From positions 1-49,387 of the forward strand of contig MNYZ01000028.1 in the NCBI GenBank assembly GCA_001873365.1: a DNA stretch of 49,387 bases, read 5' to 3'. The DNA is from Oscillatoriales cyanobacterium CG2_30_40_61. Lineage in GTDB: Bacteria > Cyanobacteriota > Cyanobacteriia > Cyanobacteriales > Microcoleaceae. The notes beneath the pieces are model-generated. The model did no database searches and was not told the origin of the DNA. It worked only from the letters and a program-made list of their open reading frames with translations. The translations under genes were made by a program, and so were the position numbers. Shown here piece after piece: positions 7,109-14,380 of this stretch (positions are counted from its first letter, which is position 1; each line of letters starts with the position of its first letter).

Positions 7109-7285
7109 TCAATTAGTCGTGTGACTACTGAAATCCAGCCATTCAATTGGCGCTTTACCCATCCGTTCCGCTTGAATCGCTTGAATCGCAGCTACAACTT
7201 TTGGATTGATTTTCTGTAGCTGTTCCCCTTTCAAATCATTAGCTGCAATTTCAGCCAGAGGTTTAGAACCAAGATAAACTGTCAT
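7109..7285 (-). CDS. RiPP precursor peptide 2 (distal)
   Basis: A 58-residue paralogue of precursor 1, starting MTVYLGSKPLAEIAAND and ending W49-L-D-F52-S-S-H55-T-T-N58. Differences from precursor 1 lie mostly in the N-terminal third; the segment from INPKVV to the core is nearly identical, apart from S50 to L50 and a few changes before W49. This is the first gene of the operon, with GAGG nine bases before the ATG. The two peptides would give products that differ in the ring residue after Trp. Confidence 0.82.
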   Translation of the reverse strand: MTVYLGSKPLAEIAANDLKGEQLQKINPKVVAAIQAIQAERMGKAPIEWLDFSSHTTN

Positions 7286-7459
7286 TTATTTGCCTCACAC
7301 ATTTGATTGATTTAGCATTTTTCTATTGTCTGTGGAAATCAAATGATTTGTCTAGTCTCAAAATGTCCTATTTCGCCGAGAACTTTCTCCTGTTTTCACT
7401 CTCTTTAAAGCTAATTTTTTACTCAAATATCTCAAAATATACTAAAATGTCTAACACTG

Positions 7460-7468
7460 TGCTATAAT
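7460..7468 (+). promoter_or_regulatory. Extended -10 promoter for the STAND gene
   Basis: TG-C-TATAAT lies 30 bp before the ATG at 7498, a consensus extended -10. No good -35 is present. The 212-bp space between the divergent RiPP operon and this gene is AT-rich. Confidence 0.55.
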
Positions 7469-7497
7469 ACAGAAAATGCTCCCACCTGCCTGACCCG

Positions 7498-8883
7498 ATG
7501 AATCTTAAAGAAATGTTACATCTTGCTGATAAGATAGTCTTCGAGAAAACGGGTCAGCACCTTGACGATTTACAAGAAGCGGTACTAAAAGCAACTCTAC
7601 AACATGATACATACAAGCACGTAGCCAAAGACTTTGACTGTTCTGAAAGTCGTGTTAGGAATGCGGCTTCGCAATTATGGCAGATACTTTCAGAAGAGTT
7701 GGGAGAAGATGTCAATAAAAAGAATTTTCGCTCGGCGATGGAGAGGTTACAAATCTCCCTATTTTCAAATGTTATACAAGATAATGTTATACAAGATAAT
7801 GTAGGAGTTGGTAGTATTAATATCTGTGGAGAAGGAAGATACCCCCCAAATACACCAAACTCACCCCCACAAAATCAAGAAACACCTAACACAAAACAAC
7901 CTGAAACTCCATATCAAGATTTAAGCGAGATGCCAGAATTAGGCACATTCTACGATCGCACTCCCGAACTCCAAACCCTCACCAATTGGATTCTACAACA
8001 ACACAGCCACCTCATAGCCTTGACTGGTATTAGCGGTATCGGTAAAACGTCCCTAGCAGTACAACTCGTACAACAAATAAAAAATCAATTTGATTACATA
8101 ATTTGGCGCACAATAGATTCATCCCACACCCTCGACGAATTTCAACAGGAACTAATTCAGCTTTTCTCCCAGTCAGAAAAACTAGACTCCCCTACAACTA
8201 AACCGAAACCTTTATCCCTAATTAAGTATTTACAAAAGCATCGCTGTTTAATTATATTAGATGATGTTCACAATCTTTTCAGTAGCGGCGAATTGGCAGG
8301 AAAGTATAAACCAGAATACGAAGAATATCGCCATTTTTTTAAACAGATAGAAAAATTATCCCATCAAAGTTGCTTTCTTTTAATCGGTTGGGAACAACCC
8401 AGAGAAATCTCTCAAATCGAAAGCCAAAATAATCCTATTCGTACTTTACAAATTAGAGGTTTAGATATCGCAGCCGCAGGGGAAATACTCAGAGATTACG
8501 GGTTAGCAGAAATCGACTACTCAATACTCATTCACCGTTACCAAGGCAACCCTTTATGGTTAAAAAGTGTCGCAACTCTGATTCAAGAATTAGGATTCAA
8601 TGTTACTGATTTATTACAAAATGATATCATCTTATTACCCGAAGATGTTAAAGATATTTTACGGCAACAGTGCGATCGCCTGTCCGATACAGAAAAACAA
8701 ATATTGTCTATAATAGCTAGGGAAACTCAACCCCTAAAAATGGCAAAATTAATAGACAAACAACCCAATTTAAACTTAGAATTAGTTAATGTCTTACAAT
8801 CTTTACAACGGCGTTGTTTACTAGAAAAAATTGAGGATAGTTTCTGGTTATCACCTCTAATTAAGCAGTATTTGCTCATATAA
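7498..8883 (+). CDS. STAND NTPase with N-terminal winged-helix (vMAP-type) domain
   Basis: A 461-residue protein. Residues 1-85 resemble the winged-helix domain at the start of cyanobacterial vWA-MoxR-associated proteins. A linker holds a short direct repeat (NVIQD twice) and a Pro/Asn-rich stretch. The NB-ARC ATPase follows: Walker A GISGIGKTS at about residue 177, Walker B LIILDDVHN near 258, a GNPLWLK segment, and a C-terminal winged helix ending at the stop. The WD40 or TPR sensor that usually follows is absent, so this may be a minimal or truncated switch. It is divergent from the RiPP operon; regulation of it or a defence role are inferences. Confidence 0.78.
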   Translation: MNLKEMLHLADKIVFEKTGQHLDDLQEAVLKATLQHDTYKHVAKDFDCSESRVRNAASQLWQILSEELGEDVNKKNFRSAMERLQISLFSNVIQDNVIQDNVGVGSINICGEGRYPPNTPNSPPQNQETPNTKQPETPYQDLSEMPELGTFYDRTPELQTLTNWILQQHSHLIALTGISGIGKTSLAVQLVQQIKNQFDYIIWRTIDSSHTLDEFQQELIQLFSQSEKLDSPTTKPKPLSLIKYLQKHRCLIILDDVHNLFSSGELAGKYKPEYEEYRHFFKQIEKLSHQSCFLLIGWEQPREISQIESQNNPIRTLQIRGLDIAAAGEILRDYGLAEIDYSILIHRYQGNPLWLKSVATLIQELGFNVTDLLQNDIILLPEDVKDILRQQCDRLSDTEKQILSIIARETQPLKMAKLIDKQPNLNLELVNVLQSLQRRCLLEKIEDSFWLSPLIKQYLLI

Positions 8884-9238
8884 AAAAGATAAAGATTAGA
8901 AAAATACCCAAGTTTAAATATCCCCTAGGATTAATAAGACAAGATTCATCCAGGGGCGAATTTTAAAATAACTTCTGTCCGCCCTTTTTCTGATTTCCAA
9001 TTTTCCCGAAACTCAATCCGAGCGAACGTATCCTTTCATACAACGATGACCCGGATTTGATGAGAAATTTTTCATGACAAAGGGCAAAACTTCCACTAAG
9101 ATAAGGGAAAAACACCCGTTAGGTAAAAAAACTCACCTTTATCCCTGGTATCATAACTAAACAGTTTGAACCCAGGAACACTATCAATCCGGGTCGCGTC
9201 AACCACTAACGGAATCTTTCATCAACCAAGTTCCACCC
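8884..9238. other. Intergenic stretch without a gene
   Basis: About 355 bp between the STAND gene and the sigma factor. It holds a weak terminator-like hairpin (8954-8989) and presumably the sigma-factor promoter. I see no coding frame or clear structured RNA. Confidence 0.5.
8954..8989 (+). terminator. Weak terminator-like hairpin after the STAND gene
   Basis: GGGCG (8954-8958) can pair with CGCCC (8980-8984), followed by TTTTT. The stem is only five base pairs and the loop is long, so termination here is uncertain. Confidence 0.3.
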
Positions 9239-9895
9239 ATGAGCCAATCTATCCCCATCTCCTGGTCTAAGGCGGGCGTCTCTATCCCCCTAGAGCAACT
9301 TCCCCTTGAACAACTCCCCAATACCGATTTAGTCCTACGGTGTCAAGAGGGAGTCTGTCCAGATAAAGCAGCCTTTACAGAATTGCTTCGTCGGTATCAG
9401 TCCCATGTTGATAAGATTCTCTATCACCTCGCCCCGGACTGGCAAGATCGGGCCGACCTTGCCCAAGAAATCTGGATTCGAGTCTATCGCAATATTAAAC
9501 GTTTACAGGAACCTGTCAAATTTCGGGGCTGGTTAAGTCGAATTGCCACAAATTTATTTTATGATGAACTCCGCAAGCGCAAACGGGTAAAACCCCCCTT
9601 ATCTTTAGATGCGCCTCGCAATCTTGAAGATGGGGAAATGGATTGGGAAATCGCCGCCGATGGCCCTGGCCCCGATGAAGATATGGCAACCCGTGAATTT
9701 TATAGTCATCTTCATGAAGCGATCGCCGATTTACCCGAAGCCTTCCGCACCACAATTGTTTTGCGGGAAATTGAAGGATTAGCTTATGAGGAAATCGCTG
9801 AAATTACCGGGGTTTCCCTAGGAACAGTGAAATCGAGAATCGCCAGAGCGCGTCAACGCTTACAAACCGATCTGCAAGTGTATCTCAATCCCTAA
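9239..9895 (+). CDS. sigG: ECF RNA polymerase sigma factor, SigG type
   Basis: A 218-residue group 4 sigma factor. Region 2 spans about residues 40-105 (AFTELLRRYQSHVDKILYHL, DLAQEIWIRVYRNI, FRGWLSRIATNLFYDELRKRKR), and region 4 about 150-212 (LPEAFRTTIVLREIEGLAYEEIA, GVSLGTVKSRIARARQRL, the HTH). The length and the proline/glycine linker match cyanobacterial SigG. The next gene in the same direction encodes a membrane protein with an anti-sigma-like N-terminus, the usual partner, so activity is probably controlled by envelope or redox stress signals (inference). The ATG at 9239 lacks a strong Shine-Dalgarno, common in cyanobacteria. Confidence 0.85.
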   Translation: MSQSIPISWSKAGVSIPLEQLPLEQLPNTDLVLRCQEGVCPDKAAFTELLRRYQSHVDKILYHLAPDWQDRADLAQEIWIRVYRNIKRLQEPVKFRGWLSRIATNLFYDELRKRKRVKPPLSLDAPRNLEDGEMDWEIAADGPGPDEDMATREFYSHLHEAIADLPEAFRTTIVLREIEGLAYEEIAEITGVSLGTVKSRIARARQRLQTDLQVYLNP

Positions 9896-10007
9896 ATAAT
9901 GGGTAGGCGAGCGGGTGAAATTCCCGTTAATAGGGATATAATAGTTCTATAGGTTAAACCCCAATTTCTCATGTCTGATTTGATATTTGGTCAACGGGGG
10001 TGTTCCG

Positions 10008-10559
10008 ATGAAGCACAATTCTGATCCAGAACTACAAACTTACTCAACCATCGGGGGACATCTATCTGAGGAATACTCGGATCTTGACCCTAAAATCCAA
10101 TTGATTAGTGCTTACCTGGACGATGAAGCAACGGTGGAAGAACGCCGTCAAGTTCAGTTATGGCTGGATACCGATCCTAAGATTAAAGCAACTTATCTAC
10201 AACTGGTGCAACTGCGTTCGCGCCTACAAAACTCTCCTGTTCCTGCTTCTGGGACTTCAGTGCAACAACTGACCACCCGCGTTTTCCAAAGGTTAAATCA
10301 GAGAACCCGTAGAATGGCAACTTGGGGGGGAACAGCGATCGCGGCTTTATTAGTCATGACCTTTTCTAGTACAATTCCAGGCAATTCCGAGCGTTTTCCC
10401 ATCTTTGCCCAGTCTGAAACTCTGAACAATTCGGAACCTTTACAAATTGCCTTAAATGAGCCGCTGATCCCGATTATTACTCCGAATGCGGTTAGTATTA
10501 GCGTGGATCAACCAATTATTCCGATTCCGAAAGCTCCAGTTTCAAGATCAATAAATTAA
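10008..10559 (+). CDS. Membrane-anchored anti-sigma factor of SigG
   Basis: A 183-residue protein. Residues 30-75 (ISAYLDDEATVEERRQVQLWL) resemble the anti-sigma domain, one helix (about residues 102-120, ATWGGTAIAALLVMTF) spans the membrane, and the C-terminal 65 residues are proline- and isoleucine-rich and probably periplasmic. The HxxxCxxC zinc motif of ZAS proteins is absent, so it is a non-zinc member. The ATG at 10008 follows GGGGGTG, and is better than an in-frame TTG 21 bp upstream. It lies 112 bp after sigG in the same direction; co-transcription is likely, although a TATAAT at about 9939 may give a second promoter. Confidence 0.75.
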   Translation: MKHNSDPELQTYSTIGGHLSEEYSDLDPKIQLISAYLDDEATVEERRQVQLWLDTDPKIKATYLQLVQLRSRLQNSPVPASGTSVQQLTTRVFQRLNQRTRRMATWGGTAIAALLVMTFSSTIPGNSERFPIFAQSETLNNSEPLQIALNEPLIPIITPNAVSISVDQPIIPIPKAPVSRSIN

Positions 10560-10567
10560 AACAAGAT

Positions 10568-10610
10568 AACCCCAGGGAAACTGAAATACAATATCCCTGG
10601 GGTTTATTTT
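10568..10610. terminator. Bidirectional hairpin terminator
   Basis: AACCCCAGGGA (10568-10578) pairs perfectly with TCCCTGGGGTT (10594-10604), with T-rich sequence after it on the plus strand and an A-rich flank before it. It lies between convergent genes (anti-sigma factor and the cyclotransferase-like gene) and probably ends both. Confidence 0.85.
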
Positions 10611-10614
10611 AAGC

Positions 10615-11022
10615 TCAATATTGATTTTTCCAACAGCCATCGGGAATCAAAACCCCGGAATAAAACTCAACGGTTTTAATATCCATTAAATAAGCCCAAA
10701 CTAGCCCTAAAGGTTGACGGTTGAGATCAAATACAGAAATTTGCTGTCGCTGATATTCATTTTCTTCAGCCGGGCGATGGGGTTGATAATCTTCCAATTG
10801 ATCTAAATCTAAAAAAATATTAGGGTCTGCAAAGGATAAAATCACCCCCTGTACGATCCCATCCCCAGCTACCATCCCCGGATAACCCAACGACAGAGCA
10901 TAGAGTTTTCCCAGGGCTAAAGCCCGACGCTCGGCGATGACTTGCCCCTGACAATAGCGTTGATAGTTACATTCCCCTGGTTTAAGCGTACCATAGACAA
11001 ATACATCAATCTGATTACTCAT
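10615..11022 (-). CDS. Gamma-glutamylcyclotransferase-like (AIG2-like) protein
   Basis: A 135-residue protein with the family signature VFVYGTLKPGECNY near the N-terminus (substrate-binding loop YGTL) and the conserved acidic region LDLDQLEDYQP; the general-acid Glu of GGCT enzymes probably maps within this LEDY segment. Members act on gamma-glutamyl peptides or amines, but the substrate here cannot be told. It is monocistronic, and its 3' end meets the shared terminator. Confidence 0.8.
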   Translation of the reverse strand: MSNQIDVFVYGTLKPGECNYQRYCQGQVIAERRALALGKLYALSLGYPGMVAGDGIVQGVILSFADPNIFLDLDQLEDYQPHRPAEENEYQRQQISVFDLNRQPLGLVWAYLMDIKTVEFYSGVLIPDGCWKNQY

Positions 11023-11160
11023 GGCTCGATAGCAATTTCTGGGCTAAAAAAACATGATTGTACAGGAGTTGCTGAAACTTTTTGTTAACATAATCACTAG
11101 GAGATTATCTCAGCCCTTGAGATAGTGGCGATAATTGGTTCCCTACCTCTGAATTTATTC

Positions 11161-11760
11161 ATGCTGATAGCCGTTAATTTTATGAATTTTTCATTTCATT
11201 TTTTACCGTTAAGTGCGTTTTTCCCTGAATTTCCGGTTTTTGACGGGATTTTTTCCACTCAGGGAGTCATGGTGATGCTACTGGCTGCTTATGCGGTGGC
11301 GATGTGGATGTTTCTGACCAGCGCACCGAAAGTACATACAATTATGGTTTCTGATTTGAATGTAGCCCGGGATTTTTATGAAGGTTTATTAGGACTAGCT
11401 GTGGCAGATGTGCCGTTACATTATTACTATAATTATGAACAAACTTTAGGAGCCACCGGAATTGATCCTCTGTATCTTTCTGCCCCCGGAGGGAATGCTG
11501 TAACGTCTAAAATGCAGGGTACGGAAGGGTTATGGTATCAACTGATGAAAAACACTCAATTACATATTATTGGGGGAGCTAGTTATGGATCTAAAAATCA
11601 AGAACGTCATGTTTGTTTTGATAAAGATTGTTTAGAACAAATTTTAATGCGGGTACAATTGCGCGGTGTAAAACATAAAATTCGCAGTGAAAGACCGTTA
11701 AATTTTTTAGTGAAAGATTTAGATGACCGTGTTATTGAAATGACAGAAGTTAAGAATTAA
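11161..11760 (+). CDS. VOC (glyoxalase-fold) protein with N-terminal membrane helix
   Basis: About 199 residues from ATG 11161. An N-terminal hydrophobic segment (VMVMLLAAYAVAMWMFLTS) precedes a single VOC module: KVHTIMVSDLNVARDFYEGLLGL, a central variable part, and the second betaalphabeta half ending in FLVKDLDDRVIEMTE. Metal ligands are not fully clear: H near the start of strand 1 and E at the end are present. Upstream in-frame GTG (11125) and downstream ATG (11182) starts are possible because no ribosome site is evident. A catalytic role is not established. Confidence 0.65.
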   Translation: MLIAVNFMNFSFHFLPLSAFFPEFPVFDGIFSTQGVMVMLLAAYAVAMWMFLTSAPKVHTIMVSDLNVARDFYEGLLGLAVADVPLHYYYNYEQTLGATGIDPLYLSAPGGNAVTSKMQGTEGLWYQLMKNTQLHIIGGASYGSKNQERHVCFDKDCLEQILMRVQLRGVKHKIRSERPLNFLVKDLDDRVIEMTEVKN

Positions 11761-11932
11761 ATTAATTCTGTCCGCAGTAGCCTGGGGTGTCTAAGGCTTA
11801 CCTTCCCAGTCATCGGTCATGGAGAGTCATCAGTTAATGATCAACCCCAAAACGGAAAGTGTAGAAAAAGTACAGAAAATCTCTCTCCACTTTGTCTACA
11901 CTTTTGCCTATTCTCGAACCCTGGAAACTTAA

Positions 11933-12006
11933 CGGGTGTGGAGGGATTCGAACCCCCGACAGACGACTTAGAAGGTCGCTACTCTATCCACCTGAGTTAC
12001 ACACCC
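11933..12006 (-). tRNA. tRNA-Arg (anticodon TCT)
   Basis: A 74-nt cloverleaf on the minus strand: acceptor GGGTGTG/CACACCC with discriminator G, D arm ACTC...AGAG (AGGTGGAT loop), anticodon loop CTTCTAA giving TCT, and T arm GGGGGTTCGAATCCC. CCA is not encoded. It reads AGA codons. Confidence 0.93.
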
Positions 12007-12401
12007 AATATAAAATTATTTTACCTTATGCGGTGCTCAATTTTTCACATAATCTCAAAAGACTTTTTTTAGTCATCGCCAAACACAGGGGATGGGGGCA
12101 GTTGATTGTCCTCAAAAAAGCCACAGGAAGGTTTTTATGTCGATTTCCCTCTGGTCGATGCCTATGTTATGATCAGTGGTGTTTTAAACAGAACTGCAAA
12201 CCCGATTAATATTAGTGCAGACTGTGATCGTACAACCCATGACATTAGGATTGGATCAGGGTGAAGTGGTCACCAGGTGTCTTGACTACACCTTTAAGAA
12301 TCCGGGTTTGGAATCTTAAAAATCTCAGTGAATAAGCACGGAGCCGATTTACCGAGAGTGTCAAAGCCGGATGCCATGACAGGAGTAGGTGCAGAAGTGT
12401 C
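12007..12401. other. Intergenic stretch without a supported gene
   Basis: About 395 bp between tRNA-Arg and the following plus-strand gene. It must hold the tRNA promoter (minus strand) and that of the downstream gene. Frames reading through the tRNA or the downstream gene's 5' end look spurious. No clear repeat or RNA structure was recognised. Confidence 0.4.
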
Positions 12402-13073
12402 ATGTTTATATTAAAAAGAGCGGATGTTGAAATCACAATGGTTCAACATCCTAACCGAGACCAGCAAATTCCTGTTTTGAATTATCAGGGGCAGACATTT
12501 CGCCTAATGAAAATGTTTGAAGCCAAATATGCAGATGATGCCAGGGCTTTGTGGCGAGATCTGACTGATAATAAGGGGAAAGCTTGCGTTTTATTAGAAG
12601 AACCTGATCGATATAGTGTCTGGGGGAAAGTCCGTTTAGACCAACTTTTAAAAGAAGGTCATGGCGCAACCGACAACAAATTACCTATTTTGACTCAAGC
12701 CTGCTTGCTGCTATTACAAGCGGTTTACTTTGATATTGAAGACTTGTTGGGATCTAAACAAGCGGTTTCCTTTCAAAAAGATTTGACCAAAATTTTTAAA
12801 CAGTTGCAGTTTCCCCAGACTGATGATTCCAAAGCTATAGAAATGCTCCTGACCGTCAGTCCCCTGGAGAGCCTCAAAATTCCCTCCTGGCAAGAAAATC
12901 ACCTCAGCACCCTGCTGCAAGAACTCTATGACCTGGGAAAAAGCTATTTTGGCAATACCAGTTTTGCCGAGGGAATAGAAGAAGTGCTTGAGGATATGGC
13001 GGTTGATGATCGCGAGCAGTTTGTCAGTTGGTTGAACCAGTCGTCTTTGAGCCAGAAATGGGTGATGAATTAA
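12402..13073 (+). CDS. Conserved cyanobacterial protein (Npun_F0813-like)
   Basis: A 223-residue soluble protein beginning MFILKRADVEI, with YQGQTFRLMKMFEAKYADDARALWRDL and KACVLLEEPDRYSVWGKVRLDQL in the N-terminal half, then helical C-terminal segments. It resembles a family restricted to cyanobacteria and annotated after Nostoc punctiforme Npun_F0813, with no known function (recognition from memory, moderate). It appears monocistronic. Confidence 0.65.
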   Translation: MFILKRADVEITMVQHPNRDQQIPVLNYQGQTFRLMKMFEAKYADDARALWRDLTDNKGKACVLLEEPDRYSVWGKVRLDQLLKEGHGATDNKLPILTQACLLLLQAVYFDIEDLLGSKQAVSFQKDLTKIFKQLQFPQTDDSKAIEMLLTVSPLESLKIPSWQENHLSTLLQELYDLGKSYFGNTSFAEGIEEVLEDMAVDDREQFVSWLNQSSLSQKWVMN

Positions 13074-13210
13074 CCCAAATATAGACTAGCTGTTCTGACC
13101 TAAATATGGGACGATCTTACTAAAGACGATTGTTTAAACGTGCTCAGTTAAAAACGACCGCGCAGCCAACCTTCGTTTTGATTTTTTAAATTGCTAGGTA
13201 TTTTAATCCT

Positions 13211-14248
13211 ATGGGTAGCACTTCACAACCAAAGTCCTCTTTATCTTCCACCTTGTTTTCATCACAGGGTCTGGTGATTGCTGGAATTGTGTGGGCTGTT
13301 CTTGCCTTATTATTTTTCCTGCTGTTTAGTGTAACCGCACAGGGAGAGGAGTTACCTCTGTGGTACTCCATCGGAACGTACTTTTTTGAATTGGGGGCAT
13401 TTTTAGCCGCTGCCGTTGTCTGTTATAGAAACTGGCAAAGTCCCCAGATGGTAAGCGGTCGTAATGTTTGGCTCTGTATTGGCTTAGGGGTATTTTTCTA
13501 CTTCCTGGGGGGTGTTCTATTTGGGGTGTGGGAACTGGCTTGGCATTTAGATCCGGCGGTTTCTATAGCCGATGGTTTTTACGTTCTCAGCTATCTGTTT
13601 CTGGCGGCGGGAATGATTCTAGCCGTCCTCTCTAAACGCTTAGATTTGGATCCGGGTCAGTGGTTAACGTTACTTGGGGTAGCGATTGTGGGAACCACCT
13701 TTGGAATGTGGGTTGCCAGCCCTAACTTGTTTGGATTACTGGGTTCACCTGATGATCCTGTGGTTATGGAACAATCGGTTCCTACCCCTGCTGTTACTGC
13801 CCCTGGAATCTCCGCGCCCAAAATTGAACCCTCTGCGCCCCAAACTTCCCCTGAAACTAAATCGCAGACTGAGACTGCTTCTGCTCCCTTGTGGGTGGAG
13901 GCGATTGATAGCAAACTTGAACCTCTGGCTTTTGGGTTCAATTTGTTTTATATCATCGGAGATGTTTTCCTGTTGATTTTAGCAACGGCTTTGATTTTAG
14001 CCTTTTGGGGCGGACGGTTTTCCCAGTCCTGGCGGATGATTGCCTTTGCTATTTTCTCTCTGTATATTGCCGATATGTATTTTAAATGGGCTGATTCTCG
14101 AGGGTCAGGGGACTATGAAAGCGGCGGTTTGTTAGAGGTATTCTTTGTATTTACGGGGGTTTTATTTGCCGTGGGAGCGATTTTGGAGTATGACATCTCA
14201 ACCCGTTCTCGCCAAAGCCGACGGAGCCGACGCTCGGCTAAGGGATAA
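13211..14248 (+). CDS. Multi-spanning membrane protein of unknown function
   Basis: A 345-residue protein with about seven hydrophobic helices: about residues 17-40, 55-73, 85-107, 117-135 and 142-165, then after a long loop two or three more between 238 and 325. The loop (about 180-230) is rich in Pro, Ser, Thr and Glu and looks disordered. The C-terminus is basic (RQSRRSRRS), suggesting a cytoplasmic end. The family is unknown to me; no transport or enzyme motif was seen. Confidence 0.7.
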   Translation: MGSTSQPKSSLSSTLFSSQGLVIAGIVWAVLALLFFLLFSVTAQGEELPLWYSIGTYFFELGAFLAAAVVCYRNWQSPQMVSGRNVWLCIGLGVFFYFLGGVLFGVWELAWHLDPAVSIADGFYVLSYLFLAAGMILAVLSKRLDLDPGQWLTLLGVAIVGTTFGMWVASPNLFGLLGSPDDPVVMEQSVPTPAVTAPGISAPKIEPSAPQTSPETKSQTETASAPLWVEAIDSKLEPLAFGFNLFYIIGDVFLLILATALILAFWGGRFSQSWRMIAFAIFSLYIADMYFKWADSRGSGDYESGGLLEVFFVFTGVLFAVGAILEYDISTRSRQSRRSRRSAKG

Positions 14249-14380
14249 TGGGGAAAACCATGGAGGTTTCGACCTGAACCCTCTGTGACCCCTCAAACCC
14301 CGGTTCAATCTTTATCCTATTTTGAACACGCTGGGTGGGAAATCCCTTGGCTTTAGTAAATCTTAATCCTTCGATATCAA

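Larger units (their letters stand above)
6650..7285 (-). repeat. Tandem duplication containing precursor gene plus maturase 5' end
   Basis: Two units of about 310-330 bp lie head to tail. Each contains a 58-codon precursor gene, a roughly 85-bp spacer, an AAAGGAA-type ribosome site and the first codons of the radical SAM gene. In the downstream unit the maturase start is the real gene (6692); in the upstream unit it is a 23-codon remnant (6949-7020). The spacers match closely (for example CTTTCTACTGA versus CTTTTTACTGA). Confidence 0.85.

Noticed and set aside
11892-12209. A 105-codon frame containing GIRTPDRRLRRS across the tRNA-Arg
   Set aside because: It is the antisense reading of the tRNA gene, a well-known false ORF pattern; no ribosome site or family.
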